A stretch of 64,000 nucleotides of DNA from Moniliella sp. 'wahieum' (GCA_003971905.1 RSEE01000074.1:62001-126000); one strand, 5' to 3'. Positions 51,801 through 61,892 are shown, numbered from the stretch's first letter. Notes: generated by a model from the sequence alone, not told the origin. Translations and numbers: made by a program.

Positions 51801-52744
51801 TCCATCGGAGGAAGAGCTGCTCGAGGTGCGGCGTGAGGCACCATGAGACGAAGGGCGACGCGGCCGCCGACGAAAACGAGAACCCCTGGAAGCGGTTGAG
51901 GCGGCTGCAGAGCGCCGACTGCGGGACGAGGAGGCGGAATGGGACGAGGACGAGGAGTCGGAGCCGGCTGAAGAGTGGGAGTCAGAGTCGGAGGAAGAAC
52001 CACTGGAGGAGCCAGAGGAAGAAGAGTCCGACCCGAAAAAGGCACGGATCCGGGCCAGGGTAAGTGTGTAGCGACCCTCTGAGGACGAAGAAGAACCACT
52101 CCCCGAGTCGCTATCACTCTCCGAGTCGGAGGAAGAGGAGGAAGACGAGGAGGAAGTGGAGGAGGAGGAGGAAGACGAAGAGGCGCGGCTACTCCCTCCA
52201 CCACTGAGCGACGACAAGATGGAGGTGCGGGAGCGAGCGGGACTTTCTCCTGCTGCTGCCCCCGTGTGCAGCCGGCGTTGGTGCAGGTAGGCCTTGCGTG
52301 ACTCGGAAACATATGTGTCGAGGTCCCGGTACACATCACCCGGCACATAGTCTGGCGGCAAGTACTTGCGCCGGACGCGGGTTCGCTGTGCCTGGGGCGC
52401 AAACTTGAGGCGGCGCGCGCGCTTGGTACTGACACCAGCAGGGAGCGCGCCAGGTGCTGCAGCAGGTCCGACAGGGAACACACCAGCAAGAGGGGAGAGC
52501 GGGGAGGGGAGGTCCGCGCCCGACGCGAGGCCAAGGTCGCCTCCGAGGGGATGGTCGCGGCCGGTGCGAACGGTGACGAGGGAGTTAGACGAGTCGGAGT
52601 CGGAGGCTGAGGCTGAGGGGCCGGGGGAAGGAGAGGGGTTGGCAGGTGCGGGGGGCGGTGCGCGTGAACGGCAAAGCCATCCTCGGCGTGGGGAGGCGGC
52701 GGCGCGTGCACAGCGGCCGCGGCGCGGGCGGTGGGAGGGAGCAT
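48848..52744 (-). CDS. CorA-family divalent-cation transporter (Alr1/Mnr2-like) with GIN motif and His-rich segment
   Basis: The C-terminal CorA part is clear. WWLDIQLPTYRTMVEISKLF, then PLHPLTVEDVLQQEKREKVE with YYFVVVVPPSTRYR, YLVVFTHGIISFHYDD, DSIVDTSS, then EVTMYLGDVHDHVLSLLTAF and SDLHAGFQTSVILYNRQIRQ. TM1 ends ASTYVASIFGINVPIPALK, and TM2 is FGVIVTAAVLTQVAIWSLF. The family signature GMN reads GIN (ATC codon). The long N-terminal cytosolic region has a Ser/Asp-rich stretch (SSDSESDSDSGSGSSSSSEG) and, at 51635-51723, a histidine-rich segment HHHHHHRSRRPPHSHSHKHH followed by HSHHSHHPP. The latter frame continues without interruption into GGVTKFNMFTPVALPLPLPG, so it is really translated. 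The start is taken as ATG 52744 (MLPPTARAAAAVHAPPPP); an alternative is a point near 52481. Several frame changes are needed (near 52480, 51725, 51130, 50430, 49930 and 49735). Fungal relatives carry Mg2+ at the plasma membrane (Alr1) or vacuole (Mnr2). The GIN and His-rich features leave the substrate open. Confidence 0.82.
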
Positions 52745-53924
52745 GGCGGGCGCGGCAGCTATGGGGCGGGCATGCCGAGTGCGGGGGTGGCGGGGGGGCG
52801 CGCGGGCGGGCGGGAGGGAGCTGGAGGCGGTGTGGGTGTGGGTGTGGGGGGCTGGTGCGCCTGGAGCTGGCCTGGGGGCGGTGGAGTGTCGGGGCACCCG
52901 CCTGTCATTAAGATGTCGCCTGCGAGCGCACGCCGCCTGCAGCTCGAAAGCGCATGTGGCCGGGGGCAAAAAAATTGCGAGCGCTCGCCCAGCAGCGCGC
53001 GTCGGGACACTGGCGCACTGCCCGGGCGCGTCCCTGGCATCGTGCATCGGTGCCTGGCAGCAGATGCTGGCGCTACACCCGCCCCGTGCCGGCGGCGAGT
53101 GAATCCATCCCCCAGGCGCTGCTGCATAATTGCATGCTCGCCGAACACCCAGCCACCCAAACCCACATTCCACACGCGCCCTCGTACCCGAATACCTCGC
53201 CGCCTGCGTCACGTGCCCCCAGTCATTACTCATCACCCCATGCATCATCATCACCTCACCTCAGCAGCATCGTTCGCCAGTGAAATTGAAATCAAACGCC
53301 AGCTTTGAACCATACACGCTACGCCCCGGCGGGCTACAGGCAAGCAGACTCGGGACGCGACGAGGACGGAAGGAAAGCTGGTGCACGGTGCACCCTCCTG
53401 CGGCTCCTGCTTGGCCGGCCATCAGTCAAGGCAGGTGCCTCGGGCTTACCAAGCCGGCAAGCTGCATTCGTCTCAGCATGCTCCAACACCCAAGATGAGT
53501 GCACCGGATTACATCCAAGCGGGAGCTATGTACTGTTTGCCATCGCGCGACGCAAGCGGGAGGGGAAATGAGTTTGAAACGAAGAGCCGTGGTGGCGGGA
53601 CCAACACAGCCAGAAGCGAAGCGAAAAAGAAAATGAGGGGCGAGGGGGCGCTGCTACCAGTGCAGGCCACCCCCCTCGTCCAAGAAGGAAGCGACAAGAA
53701 CAGGCAAGACGAACCAAAACAGACAAAAGATGGCCCAAGGAAAAAAAAGACAAATGGGATGCGCCATAGAGAGGTAGAGGTGTATAGGATAAATGAGAGA
53801 GCAAATGTGCCGAGGAAAATGGGGAGGAGAAAACAGGTTCAAGCGGCGGCATCATTCAGCCTTGAACGTAGAACCATCAAGCTTCAACCCAGCCGAACCG
53901 TGACGGATTCCGCAGTCCGACGCG
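52745..53924. other. Upstream region of the CorA-type gene and 3' flank of the secreted repeat gene
   Basis: I see no gene in this 1.2 kb. TCACGTG is at 53209-53215, CATGCATCATCATCACC near 53239, and a purine-rich stretch from about 53560 to 53830. The first two fit a promoter role for the CorA-type gene, which starts at 52744. Confidence 0.45.
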
Positions 53925-54685
53925 CTACGGAGCAGAGGTAGGCGCCGCAGCCGGGGGCAAGATGGTGGTAGGCTTGTCGTCCTCCACCGACTTGGCCCCC
54001 GAGTTGAAAGAGGCGCGGGGAGGAAGCGTGGGCTTCCCATGCCGCCTCGGCCGCCTTGGCCGACGCTTGTGCCTTGGCGAACTTGACCGACGCGGCGTGC
54101 GACAGCCAGGACACGCGAGCGGGGTCGGTTTCCTTGGGGTCAACGGGCGCCGGCGCGGTAGGAGGCGGGTTGATTGTCGTTGCGGCCTCGTCGCCACTTA
54201 CCTGCTGGAGCTTGGCCTCCTGACCGTCGGCAAAGACGGAGAGGTGGCCTCGTCACTGTGTTCCTCGACGTGTGGTTCGTTGGCCGCCTTGGACGCGCTG
54301 ACACTGGCACGCCACGCCTTGGCAGCCGCCTTGGCCGAGGCTTGGGCCTTGCTCATCGAGTAGGACTTGGCATGGGCCTTCCACGAAGCGACCGCGTCAT
54401 CGGGCGCTGCGGAGGAAGGGTAGTGCGCTTGACGGTAGGAAGACGCATGGGCCCACCAGCTAGCCACCTCGGGGTTCTCCTCCTTGCTCCCCTTGGGCCG
54501 CGGTGGTGGGCAGCCTTGTAGGAGGAGGCATGGGCGATCCAGGCGGCCTTTTCGGCCTCGAGGCTGGCCGAAGCAGAGGAAGCGGCGCGCACATGCGGGA
54601 AGTCGAGGCCTAAGGGCGCACCGTGGGCCCAGGCAGCGGGCGAGGCAAGGAGGACAAGAGCGGCAACAAGAAGGGTGGGACGCAT
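53925..54685 (-). CDS. Secreted protein with W-x-x-HA-x-S repeats
   Basis: I do not recognise the family. From ATG 54685 there is a clear signal peptide (MRPTLLVAALVLLASPAAWA, likely cleaved before or after HG). Four imperfect repeats follow: AAWIAHASSYKAAH; SWWAHASSYRQAH; VASWKAHAKSYSMSKAQASA with KAAAKAWRASVSASKAA; and RVSWLSHAASVKFAKAQASA with KAAEAAWEAHASS. The core is W-x-(A/S)-H-A-x-S followed by a small-residue, Lys-containing helix-like stretch KAQASAKAA. Between repeats 3 and 4 is an acidic spacer (NEPHVEEHSDEATSPSLPT), then a GTAAGT that could start an intron. The C terminus reads FNSGAKSVEDDKPTTILPPA AAPTSAP. Frame changes near 54510 and 54020 are needed. There is no GPI signal. 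It may be a cell-wall or extracellular protein. It lies beside another small secreted protein on the same strand. Confidence 0.6.
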
Positions 54686-54864
54686 GATGAATGGGGGCGG
54701 GAAACGCTCAGTGGGCACCGGGCCGGGGATCAAGCTTGAAGCAAAGAGAAGGTGGGAAAAGAGAGAGAGGGTGGGGCGAGTGGAGACAGCGAGTGTTGGC
54801 CTGGTGGCGGGCAGCAAGGCAATGACGACGGGGAGGTGGAGAGCGTACCAGACGCAGGTGGTAA

Positions 54865-54896
54865 TGGTGGTGGTGGTGGTGGTGGTGGTGGTGGTG
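54865..54896 (+). repeat. TGG microsatellite
   Basis: Ten or more uninterrupted TGG units (TGGTGGTGGTGGTGGTGG and onward) lie about 180 bases upstream of the repeat-protein ATG. It can form G-rich structure, and length variation between isolates would be expected. Confidence 0.85.
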
Positions 54897-55012
54897 CAGG
54901 TCGGTCGAGTTGGCGACGGGCCAATAGTCAGCTAGTCAGCTGGTCCGCGAGTCTGCGAGCCAGAAAACAGAGGCGGGGGTGCTGGCGCCTACCTGTTGGT
55001 GCTGAGCTGGCT

Positions 55013-55040
55013 GAGCCAGTGAGCCAGTGAGCCAGTGAGC
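55013..55040 (+). repeat. GAGCCAGT tandem repeat with CTGAG flanks
   Basis: Three exact eight-base units GAGCCAGT are followed by GAGC. GCTGAGCTGGCTGAGCC lies just before and GACTGAGCGG just after. Related CTGAG/ACTGAG words occur in other intergenic regions of the window. Confidence 0.75.
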
Positions 55041-55970
55041 GACTGAGCGGCCGAGGCACTGAGGCAGCAGGCGCTGAGCCAAGGCAGCGTGCGGGCTAGT
55101 GGCGGTGTGTGTGGTGCTGCGGACCCAGCGGGGGGGCGCCGATCGACGATCGCTGATGGTTCGCTGGCGTGGAAGGGTGGCACAGGGGTAGTGTGCTGTA
55201 AGACCCTCTGCACAGCACGACGAGTTCCGCCCGACCCACCCACCCGGACGCAGCAGAGCAGGACGCAGCACGGCGGGAGTGAGCGACTGCACCAGGCCCC
55301 AGTCACAGTCACACCCGCTCAGCGCCCCCTGCACCTCGTGCGGTGGATCGCGTTTCAACATACTGCCCCCGCGCGCGCCCCTTCTGTGCGGAAGCGCCGG
55401 CACTCGCCCTGTGCGCGGGTGCGCATTGTGTGCATGGGACGCTGGCAAGCTTCGCAACGCGTAACGCCGGCACGAGGGCACTCCGAGTCGAGCAGCTCTG
55501 AATCTGCCAGTCCACCCACTCACGACACATGCAAAGGGTAGGGTTAGCGTGTGGCATCCATCAATCGGTCCGGTGGGCATGTGGGAAAGACGGACGGCTG
55601 GAATCGTTCGTTCGTCCGGCTCAGTACCATTTCAAATTCCATCCGCCTGTTGCGCGCATCCCAGCTGCAGCCCACGCACTGCCCAACGGCCCGACTAACG
55701 AGGACAGTCGAGTGATCGATGATCGCGAATCCATCTGGGCGCCTCCGGCTGAAGCCCCACTGGGAGCATCACGCGTCACGCCTGGGCAAATCAATACACT
55801 CACTACACGACAGCGCCAGGCCACAATCCGGGTAACAAAAAGTAGGTATTTGGTCGTAACCGTAACGCGTCAAACGACATAGCACAGCACATGTCCAGCG
55901 TTGGTACAAACGGGAGGCGGGGGGAATAGACATCCAAAGGCATCCGACGGAAGCATCTCCAGAACAGATG

Positions 55971-55994
55971 GAAAAGAAAAGAAAAGAAAAGAAA
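55971..55994 (+). repeat. GAAAA microsatellite
   Basis: Four GAAAA units are followed by GAAAG, in an intergenic position downstream of the 4-Cys gene. Confidence 0.8.
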
Positions 55995-56348
55995 GCAAAG
56001 GAATCACAGCACTACCCCCCTGCTTGCTCCGTTCGAACGTCGGCATTGCGCATGGCAAGCCAAACAAGCAAGGGGGGGGTCCACGCAGCGACTGTGCATG
56101 CAGGGACAACTGTAAGACAGTTGGGCTGCAAAAGAGAAGCTGTACCCGGGGGTTGGGAGGGAGAGAGTGTGTGGAAGCAGATCCAGGCCGGAGCGACGAC
56201 GGCCAGCGTATCGGCACAGGCGGAAAAGAGGGGGAGGCCCTCAGGGCCAGGAGGCGATGAAGAGAGCGGGAAAAGGGTGGGGGGAGGGGGGAACAAAAGG
56301 GCAAAGGACACAGGGCAAAGGGAGTGCACCAGGCGCACGACGACGTGA

Positions 56349-56662
56349 TTACTCGCACTCAGCAAGGCAGTTGAGCGGATCAGGAAGGCCGCCGTTGGCG
56401 TTGGCAAACGTTTGAAAGTCGGTCACGTGGCCTGCGGTGACGGCGAGTGCCAGGCAGTGTTCATCTCGTCCAATGCATCCTGGTAGCAGTTGAGTTCGTC
56501 CTGCTGCCGCTGCTGCTCGGCGGTGACGCGGCGTTGAATGGCAAGCTGAGCGTGCGCCTGGGACCGGCGCGACAGACCGCCGCGAGCAGGGGTAGCGCCC
56601 AGCACAGCTGAGCTTCCCGCCAGCATGACGAGGGCAAGGGTGATGAGACGGGAGGCGAACAT
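56349..56662 (-). CDS. Small secreted four-cysteine protein
   Basis: I do not recognise the family. From ATG 56662 the protein has a signal peptide MFASRLITLALVMLAGSSAV ending near LGA, then a basic stretch ARGGLSRRSQAHAQLAIQRR which holds an RR pair that could be a Kex2 site. The mature part follows: QQDELNCYQDALDE, HCLALAVTAGHVTDFQTFAN, ANGGLPDPLNCLAECE. One base loss near 56465 separates the two halves; with it restored the length is about 104 residues. Four cysteines in the pattern C-x10-C-x29-C-x3-C are compatible with two disulfides. Size, signal peptide and cysteines are typical of small secreted or effector-like proteins, though function is unknown. It is divergent from the GNAT gene. 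Confidence 0.55.
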
Positions 56663-57004
56663 GGCGAGGGGGAGAGAGCGAGAAAGCGGGAAAGAAGGAG
56701 GTGAAGCGGGTGCGTCCGGCGCAATGGGGGTGGGAGGAGGAGGTGGTGGTGTGGTGGTGGTGGTGTGAAGGCAACGCACAGGAGAGATGGGACGCAGAAG
56801 ATGCAGCAGCAGCAGCAGCCACTTGTGGCCATGCGATGCCGCGCTGGCCTGGTGCGCCGCCGCCCCCCTGTGGGGCGCGAGAGGAGGAAAGAATGTGAAG
56901 GCGAAGAGGATTGGCCGGGCCCTAGGGCAGTGTCCTTCCCCGCCCTCTCCCGCCTGCCAGCATCCGGTAGCATCATTTTGCACAATTGGTGGCTTGGCTG
57001 GCTT

Positions 57005-57031
57005 CATCATGCATCACGCATCACGCATCAT
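57005..57031 (+). promoter_or_regulatory. CATCATGCATCACGCATCAC repeat element
   Basis: Three overlapping GCATCA units form CATCATGCATCACGCATCAC and a further GCATCAT, in the divergent region between the four-Cys gene and the GNAT gene. The first twelve bases CATCATGCATCA are identical to those upstream of SSB and RPL11. Confidence 0.45.
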
Positions 57032-57577
57032 ACACAGCACTGGGAGGGACACTATGTACATGCGCGGGGCAGACACGACGTGTCATCCTCACATAGCACC
57101 AGCTGCCTCGGCTGCACGCGCAATTGGACAGCCTATCGCCCAAAAGGGAAGTGCTCACGTAGTGCCGCCGGAGGCCCGCCGGCCAGCCAACGTGCCAACA
57201 GAGCACGCGTGGTGACGCGGACGCGACGCGGACGCGGTGACTCACCGGAGTCCTAGCTTCACTAGTCACTAGTCACTATCACTCACTCGCACCCCCACCC
57301 CAGTAAAAGCATGCGGCAGGCAGCCATCCAAGTAGCCATCGCAGCCATCGTAGTCATCGTGTTGTCGCTTGTATGGCGCTCAGGCTGGGCACTGGGCTGC
57401 AGACGTATTATAGACGGTAGGCGTAGGCGTACGGATACTAGATCCACAAGCAAGTGGGGCATGGGGAGATGCGCACACCATGTGGAACCGGCAGCTCTCA
57501 TCTCGCCAAAAATGTATTTCAGCCGTCGTCGCTGCGGCTCGGATTCCCATCGTCCACCCGCTCCCCCCATTGACGAT

Positions 57578-58346
57578 ATGCTGTCTGCTACTGCCCCAAC
57601 AGTGCCATCGTCCAAGACGGTGTACATCCTCACACCGCGGCTGATACTCCGCACCCCCCGTCCCAGCGACGGCATGGGCTACGCTCGACTTTTCTCCGAC
57701 ACGCGCGCCATCGAACACGACCCCATGGTTCGCCGAACCTCTGACGCGCTCGAGGTGCAGGCCCAGCGCATGTCCCTCACGTGTCTCGACCACGCGCGCA
57801 AGACCGAGGCTGGGATCGCGGCAGCTTGTGGTCTGCTTGCGCACTTCAGGCGAGATGATTGGCTGTGCGGGCATCAACGAGTTCAAAAGGGTCACAAGCG
57901 AGATGCTACATCGGTTGAAGAATACACAAGATGCATACCACCCTGGGGATGGTACTAGTATGGTGTTGAGCCGGTCTCGGGGCGGTCTTTGCCGATATGG
58001 GCGTCATGGTCTTTTCCTCCCTTTTCCACCAAGGCTATGGAACGGAGATCTGGAGCGCCCTCCTGCGGTGGTTGCAGGGGAGCCATCAGACTTGTCGTCC
58101 CCGGGCGCCTCTCCAAGTGCAGAGGAAGCAGAAGCACTGGCTGCCAGTGCGTCGGCCGCCTCTCTGGTTCAGGCCAACGCGGGATTAGGTCCCAATGCCA
58201 AGGTGGTTTTGGCCGGAGCGTCGACCTCGCCGTCCAACGACCGCTTTCGCGCATTGGCCAGTAAGTTTCACATGCCTTACCACCTCGATGGCGATGGCGA
58301 CCCGGGCTACGCCGTTGATTTGCAAACGTACCAAATAACGTTTTGA
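57578..58346 (+). CDS. GNAT-family N-acetyltransferase
   Basis: This is probably an acetyl-CoA-dependent acetyltransferase of the RimJ/RimL-like branch. The N-terminal block VYILTPRLILRTPRPSDGMG followed by YARLFSDTRAIEHDPMVR is the usual GNAT start (L-x-T-x-RL-x-LR). GEMIGCAGINEF is strand beta-4. DMGVMVFSSLFHQGYGTEIW with SALLRWL carries the acetyl-CoA loop (Q-GYGT-E). The C terminus reads ALASKFHMPYHLDGDGDPGY and AVDLQTYQITF. The start chosen is ATG 57578 (MLSATAPTVPSSK). The open frame extends to an upstream ATG at 57311 with a hydrophobic stretch IQVAIAAIVVIVLSLVW, which would add a membrane anchor; I consider it less likely. Frame changes near 57826 and 57985 are needed, and a small intron between INEF and the ADMGV block is possible. 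The substrate is unknown. Confidence 0.65.
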
Positions 58347-59647
58347 CGGAGCTTTATCGAATGAACCACACATTCCTTCTCAGCATATCGTTGGATCAGT
58401 ATACAGGCAATGTGCTTCACGAGGATATACAACCGGGCCGAGGACCCGGATTCGGTCCCGATGTCATTCGATGGAGTAGCGCTCGTTGTAGCTACTATGC
58501 AAAATCAGTATAGATAGGATGTTTGCATCCAGGGACCGTCTTGCTCTGCTCGAATGGAGCAGAGGGTTTTGTCTAGTATGGAGATGAGCTAAACTGTGTG
58601 ACTTATTCATCAAGCAACAAAGCGAATCCATGTTCTTCTCCAACCCTCTCCTTGCTGCTTTTGTCAAAAAGTATCGGAGGGGTGCATCTCGTTTGATGGG
58701 GGTGAAAAGTGGGCTGGCGTATATGTATCATGTTGTCCTTCCGTGGTTATGCCACACATCGTAAGCTCTGGAAACTCCTCCATCCCGGACACCCACATGT
58801 ACAAGATACGTACGAACATCCGAGTAACGGGGCCCAAAACACTTGGAAAATCTTGAATGGAGATGGAGCACACCCTGAGAGGGAGATGCTATGCTTGTCG
58901 GAACAAGCGGAACGCAACAAGGACACAAAAAGTACCATCAGGGATACACTCACGAGCCATTCTTCCTCTTGGTTACCCGCGGTTTGGGATATGGCGGGCT
59001 CCAGAGGGTCATTACCTGCTGGCGACTCCACTGTGGTTCAGCGTTTCTTGGTCGCAGCCTTACTATCATGCCCTGTAAGTGACAGAGCAGAATCGAGATT
59101 GGCCGTAAAGCAATCCATGGGACCCATCGTTAATTTCATGCTAGGGTTCAGTTTGCTTACTTCATCGTCCTTGGGTCAAGCTTCCTCTTTGAGAGGATGC
59201 ATTTTTCTTCGGTTTGTCCACCACCGCTTCCACTTCCTGTGCACATGTATGCACTTCCGCCCCTTAATTCACCATTCCTCACGCCAAGCTCGGTATCTAT
59301 CTGCCCCCTCATCCGAGCCAGTTCTACCACCACTGCCCCACCATCATAATGCCCCGCCATTTTAATTGAGCGGTCGGGTCGGTGTCTCCTACCCCTTCCT
59401 CTCTCATTCCATGGCAAAACCAAATTCTCTCTGGCTCAACCACACTCGTGGGCAAGCTCCATCTTCTTCCTTGGGATGGAACGTGGGTTTCAGATTGGGA
59501 CATGTGTGCCCGAATTACCATTGATCCCTCGCATGCATCTCTTGTGGCTCTATATATGTTTGGCTAGGACGATGTTCATAGTGGGTATGAGAGCGCCAAA
59601 GCGACCGGTTGGAAATTGGCATCGCGTCTCTTCCCTGCCTTCGTGGT
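58347..59647. other. Gene-free stretch between GNAT and PAM17
   Basis: The two flanking genes end towards each other. The sequence is AT-richer than the genes and shows no recognisable family, repeat or RNA gene. Confidence 0.5.
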
Positions 59648-60705
59648 TCACCTTGGCTCCTCCTCTTGCTCCTCTTGCCTCTCGTACCACAACTGACGGC
59701 GATAGTCGTTCTGCTTTCGGAGCCAATGGCGGTAATCATGGAGCGAATGGATTGTGTGTCCCTGGCAAGTCCCACATACGGTCAATAGTCAGCTTTCCAT
59801 ACGCAAACGAGGCGAGAGAGAGAGCGAGACACACATTGGGGTCAGGAATGGGGTTCTGGTTGCAAACAAAACGTTAGCAACAGGTTCGCATGGCAACCTC
59901 TGCCCTTGCTGGAAGAGCCAGGCGCAAGGCGGGGGCCAACGTACTTTTGGGTCGTCCAGCGATGGATCCACCTGGTTGGCCAGGATATGTGCAGCAAGGG
60001 TCTTGTCTTTGTGCGCCACAGTGAAGCGCTTGGAACGGATGGCAAGCTTCCACAGCGTCGCTTCCAACATAGAGGCCATAAGGAGGCCGACCCCGTGCCC
60101 AGCAGCGTCCCCCCGGCAGCCAGCACAACCGGATCAATTCCGGCAAAATCAATGGGAAGCCGATTGGCTGCAGCCTGCAACGCGCCTGCAATCCCCGTGG
60201 TAAAAGCGAGGGCCAAGTGATGACCCGGCGCGCTGTTGTCCTCGTATCGCGCAACGAAAATACTCGTTCCATGGAACAGGTGCCCAACCGGGGGCAGGCT
60301 TTTCCTCGCTGACAGAAGCTTTGGTTTTGGCCTTGGTCTTTGTCTTGGCCTTGGCTTTGGTCTGCGTCTTGGTGTGGCTACTTTGACCTTTGATGGACTT
60401 TGCCTTACTAGAGGCAGCAGCGTCGGGGCTGCTGCCGGACGCGCTTGATGCCAGCGACACTGGTGTGGGTGAATGTCCTGTTCACGCATAGCAGCGGAAA
60501 GGGCGCAGGCCTTCGAAGAGCGCCGCATGGGGTACTGCGCATGGCCATGCCGAGGCGCATGGCGATCGGCATGGGCGTGGAAGAGCCGGATGCGGTGGGA
60601 GGAGCGGGCTGGCAAGGCCGTCGCGCCTCGGCTGCCCCACGTTGGCTTCTGGCAGGCTTCGGAAACGGCGCGAGGCGCAGCGGAACTAGCCTCAGGCCTC
60701 ACCAT
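59648..60705 (-). CDS. PAM17: Pam17, presequence translocase-associated motor subunit
   Basis: Pam17 is an inner mitochondrial membrane protein that works with TIM23 and the Hsp70 import motor. The N terminus from ATG 60705 (MVRPEASSAAPRAVSEACQK) and the following sequence up to DIHPHQ are rich in Arg, Ala, Ser and His, with few acids, as in a mitochondrial presequence. A Lys/Thr-rich segment follows (TKTQTKAKAKTKTKAKTKAS), then VPWNEYFR. The two membrane segments are HHLALAFTTGIAGALQAAAN and GIDPVVLAAGGTLLGTG, the latter holding the Pam17 GIDP block. After LEATLWKLAIRSKR the end is VDPSLDDPK-NPIPDPN-GHTIHSLHDYRHWLRKQNDY, diagnostic of Pam17. It is assembled over two introns, 59856-59944 (89 nt) and 59762-59834 (73 nt). 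Both preserve phase 0. The end is acidic (YERQEEQEEEPR) with TGA at 59648-59650. Frame changes lie near 60440, 60270 and 60080. It is divergent from CKS1. Confidence 0.82.
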
Positions 60706-61068
60706 ACGAAACAATGCCTCCCTCCAATGGGCTGGTCAGGTGCTATTTGAAATCGCAAGCGGCCGCCGGGGCGAGCGCGTAGTTTGATGTTTGATAGAAT
60801 TTGGCTGTGCCGCGCTACCCAACCCACCACCCAACTACCACCACCTCGCTGCTCGCCTCGAGCGTCTGCGCCCATCTGTTGCTCAGCCTTGCCTGACCAG
60901 CCGCCCGTGGTCAGACTTTGTATCGCCTCGGCTCGTACGCAACTCGGTTTCGAATATCCCCCCCTCCCCCTCCCACACACACGCGTCTGCGTTCCGCGTT
61001 CCCCACGCCCCCCGCCCCGCCTGGGTTTGATCCGCCCTTCCTTGTCTATTGCGATTGTCGCGAGATAG

Positions 61069-61468
61069 ATGTCCTCACGCCGCGAGTACTCGTACGACGA
61101 GCTGGTTGCTCGCATCCACTACTCTGAAAAGTACGCCGACGATGAGTGGGAGTACCGACATGTGATTTGCCCAAGCAGCTGCTCAAGTTGGTGCCCGAGA
61201 CGTTCTTGGACCCCAACGAGCCAGGTGTGCTGCGCAAGCTCACTGACGAGGAGTGGCGCTCCATTGGCATTCAGCAATCGCCCGGTTGGGAGCACTACGA
61301 GGTGCACGGTACGTTTGTGTGCTCGTCGAATGCGCCTGCGTCTGCGTCGGTGTCTGCGTCGGCGGCCCGCTAACCCCGCCTTCCTTGCACCGCTTTGCCA
61401 GCCCCGGAACCCCACATTCTTCTCTTCCGTCGCGAAAAGACTATGCGGAAAAATACTTGCAGAACTAG
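61069..61468 (+). CDS. CKS1: Cyclin-dependent kinase regulatory subunit Cks1
   Basis: This small protein binds CDK and phospho-threonine sites on its substrates. MSSRREYSYDELVARIHYSE leads to KYADDEWEYRHV, then LPKQLLKLVPETFL. A short insert of about six residues (DPNEPG) follows, then LTDEEWRSIGIQQSPGWEHY and EVHAPEPHILLFRREKDYAE ending KYLQN. All Cks core motifs are present (YRHV, LPK, EEWR, G-Q-S-GW-HY, EPHILLFRR). An intron at 61309-61401 (93 nt; GTACGT to GCCAG) splits the Ala codon of HAPEPH. Two single-base losses, one after YRHV near 61163 and one in AAAAG at about 61440, break the frame. With both allowed for, the stop is TAG 61466-61468. Length is about 102 residues, close to yeast Cks1 without its Q-rich tail. 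The start is 61069. Confidence 0.93.
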
Positions 61469-61738
61469 TCCCTTGGAGGGCAACGCCGTCTGTCCCCAAT
61501 CTCCCCTTGCTTGTTCTCATCATATGTGCTTCTATTGGCCCCCTCCATCTCCGTCTGCTGTTCCGCTTCACGTCATTCCGCGCTTGCTTCCCCGTAGACG
61601 CGGCCTAGACATGCCGCGGTGGTAGAAGCGCAGGCAGTATGCCCAGGCCGTGGGCCTGGTGGGGGGGTTAGGGCGTCCGGAACAGATGCCGAGCTCGCGG
61701 TAGCGTTAGCTTGCCTTGCGCGTGGACCCGGTGGAATG

Positions 61739-61753
61739 TCACGTGTCACGTGT
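61739..61753 (+). promoter_or_regulatory. Double E-box TCACGTGTCACGTGT
   Basis: Two CACGTG cores are spaced by two bases in the intergenic region between CKS1 and the GMC oxidoreductase, about 880 bases before the latter's presumed start. Single TCACGTG sites lie upstream of SSB, SSA and MRP4. Confidence 0.4.
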
Positions 61754-61892
61754 TGTCAGCGCTGAGGCTCAGCACACACAGCGTACAGAAGAAGATCAGA
61801 GATGCAAAGGTCAAGCGCCGGGAGCGCGGCACTGAAGCACTGAATGTTGAACGTTGAACAACGTTGAACTGAGCCCAGTGGCTACTTGGGAG

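Larger units (their letters stand above)
54686..56348. other. Gene-free stretch between the two secreted-protein genes
   Basis: This interval holds the promoter of the repeat protein and the 3' flank of the 4-Cys protein. It contains a TGG microsatellite (54865-54896), GAGCCAGT tandem repeats (55013-55040), a TAGGGTTAGC at 55539-55548 and a GAAAA microsatellite (55971-55994). No coding family is recognised. Confidence 0.5.

Noticed and set aside
54999-55080. Satellite or mobile-element end formed by CTGAG/GAGCCAGT repeats
   Set aside because: The array is short, has no inverted partner and no flanking target duplication was seen.
57311-57577. N-terminal membrane anchor of the GNAT protein from ATG 57311
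   Set aside because: The open frame is continuous, but the sequence between the hydrophobic stretch and the GNAT domain is low complexity and a better-placed ATG exists at 57578. Kept only as an alternative.
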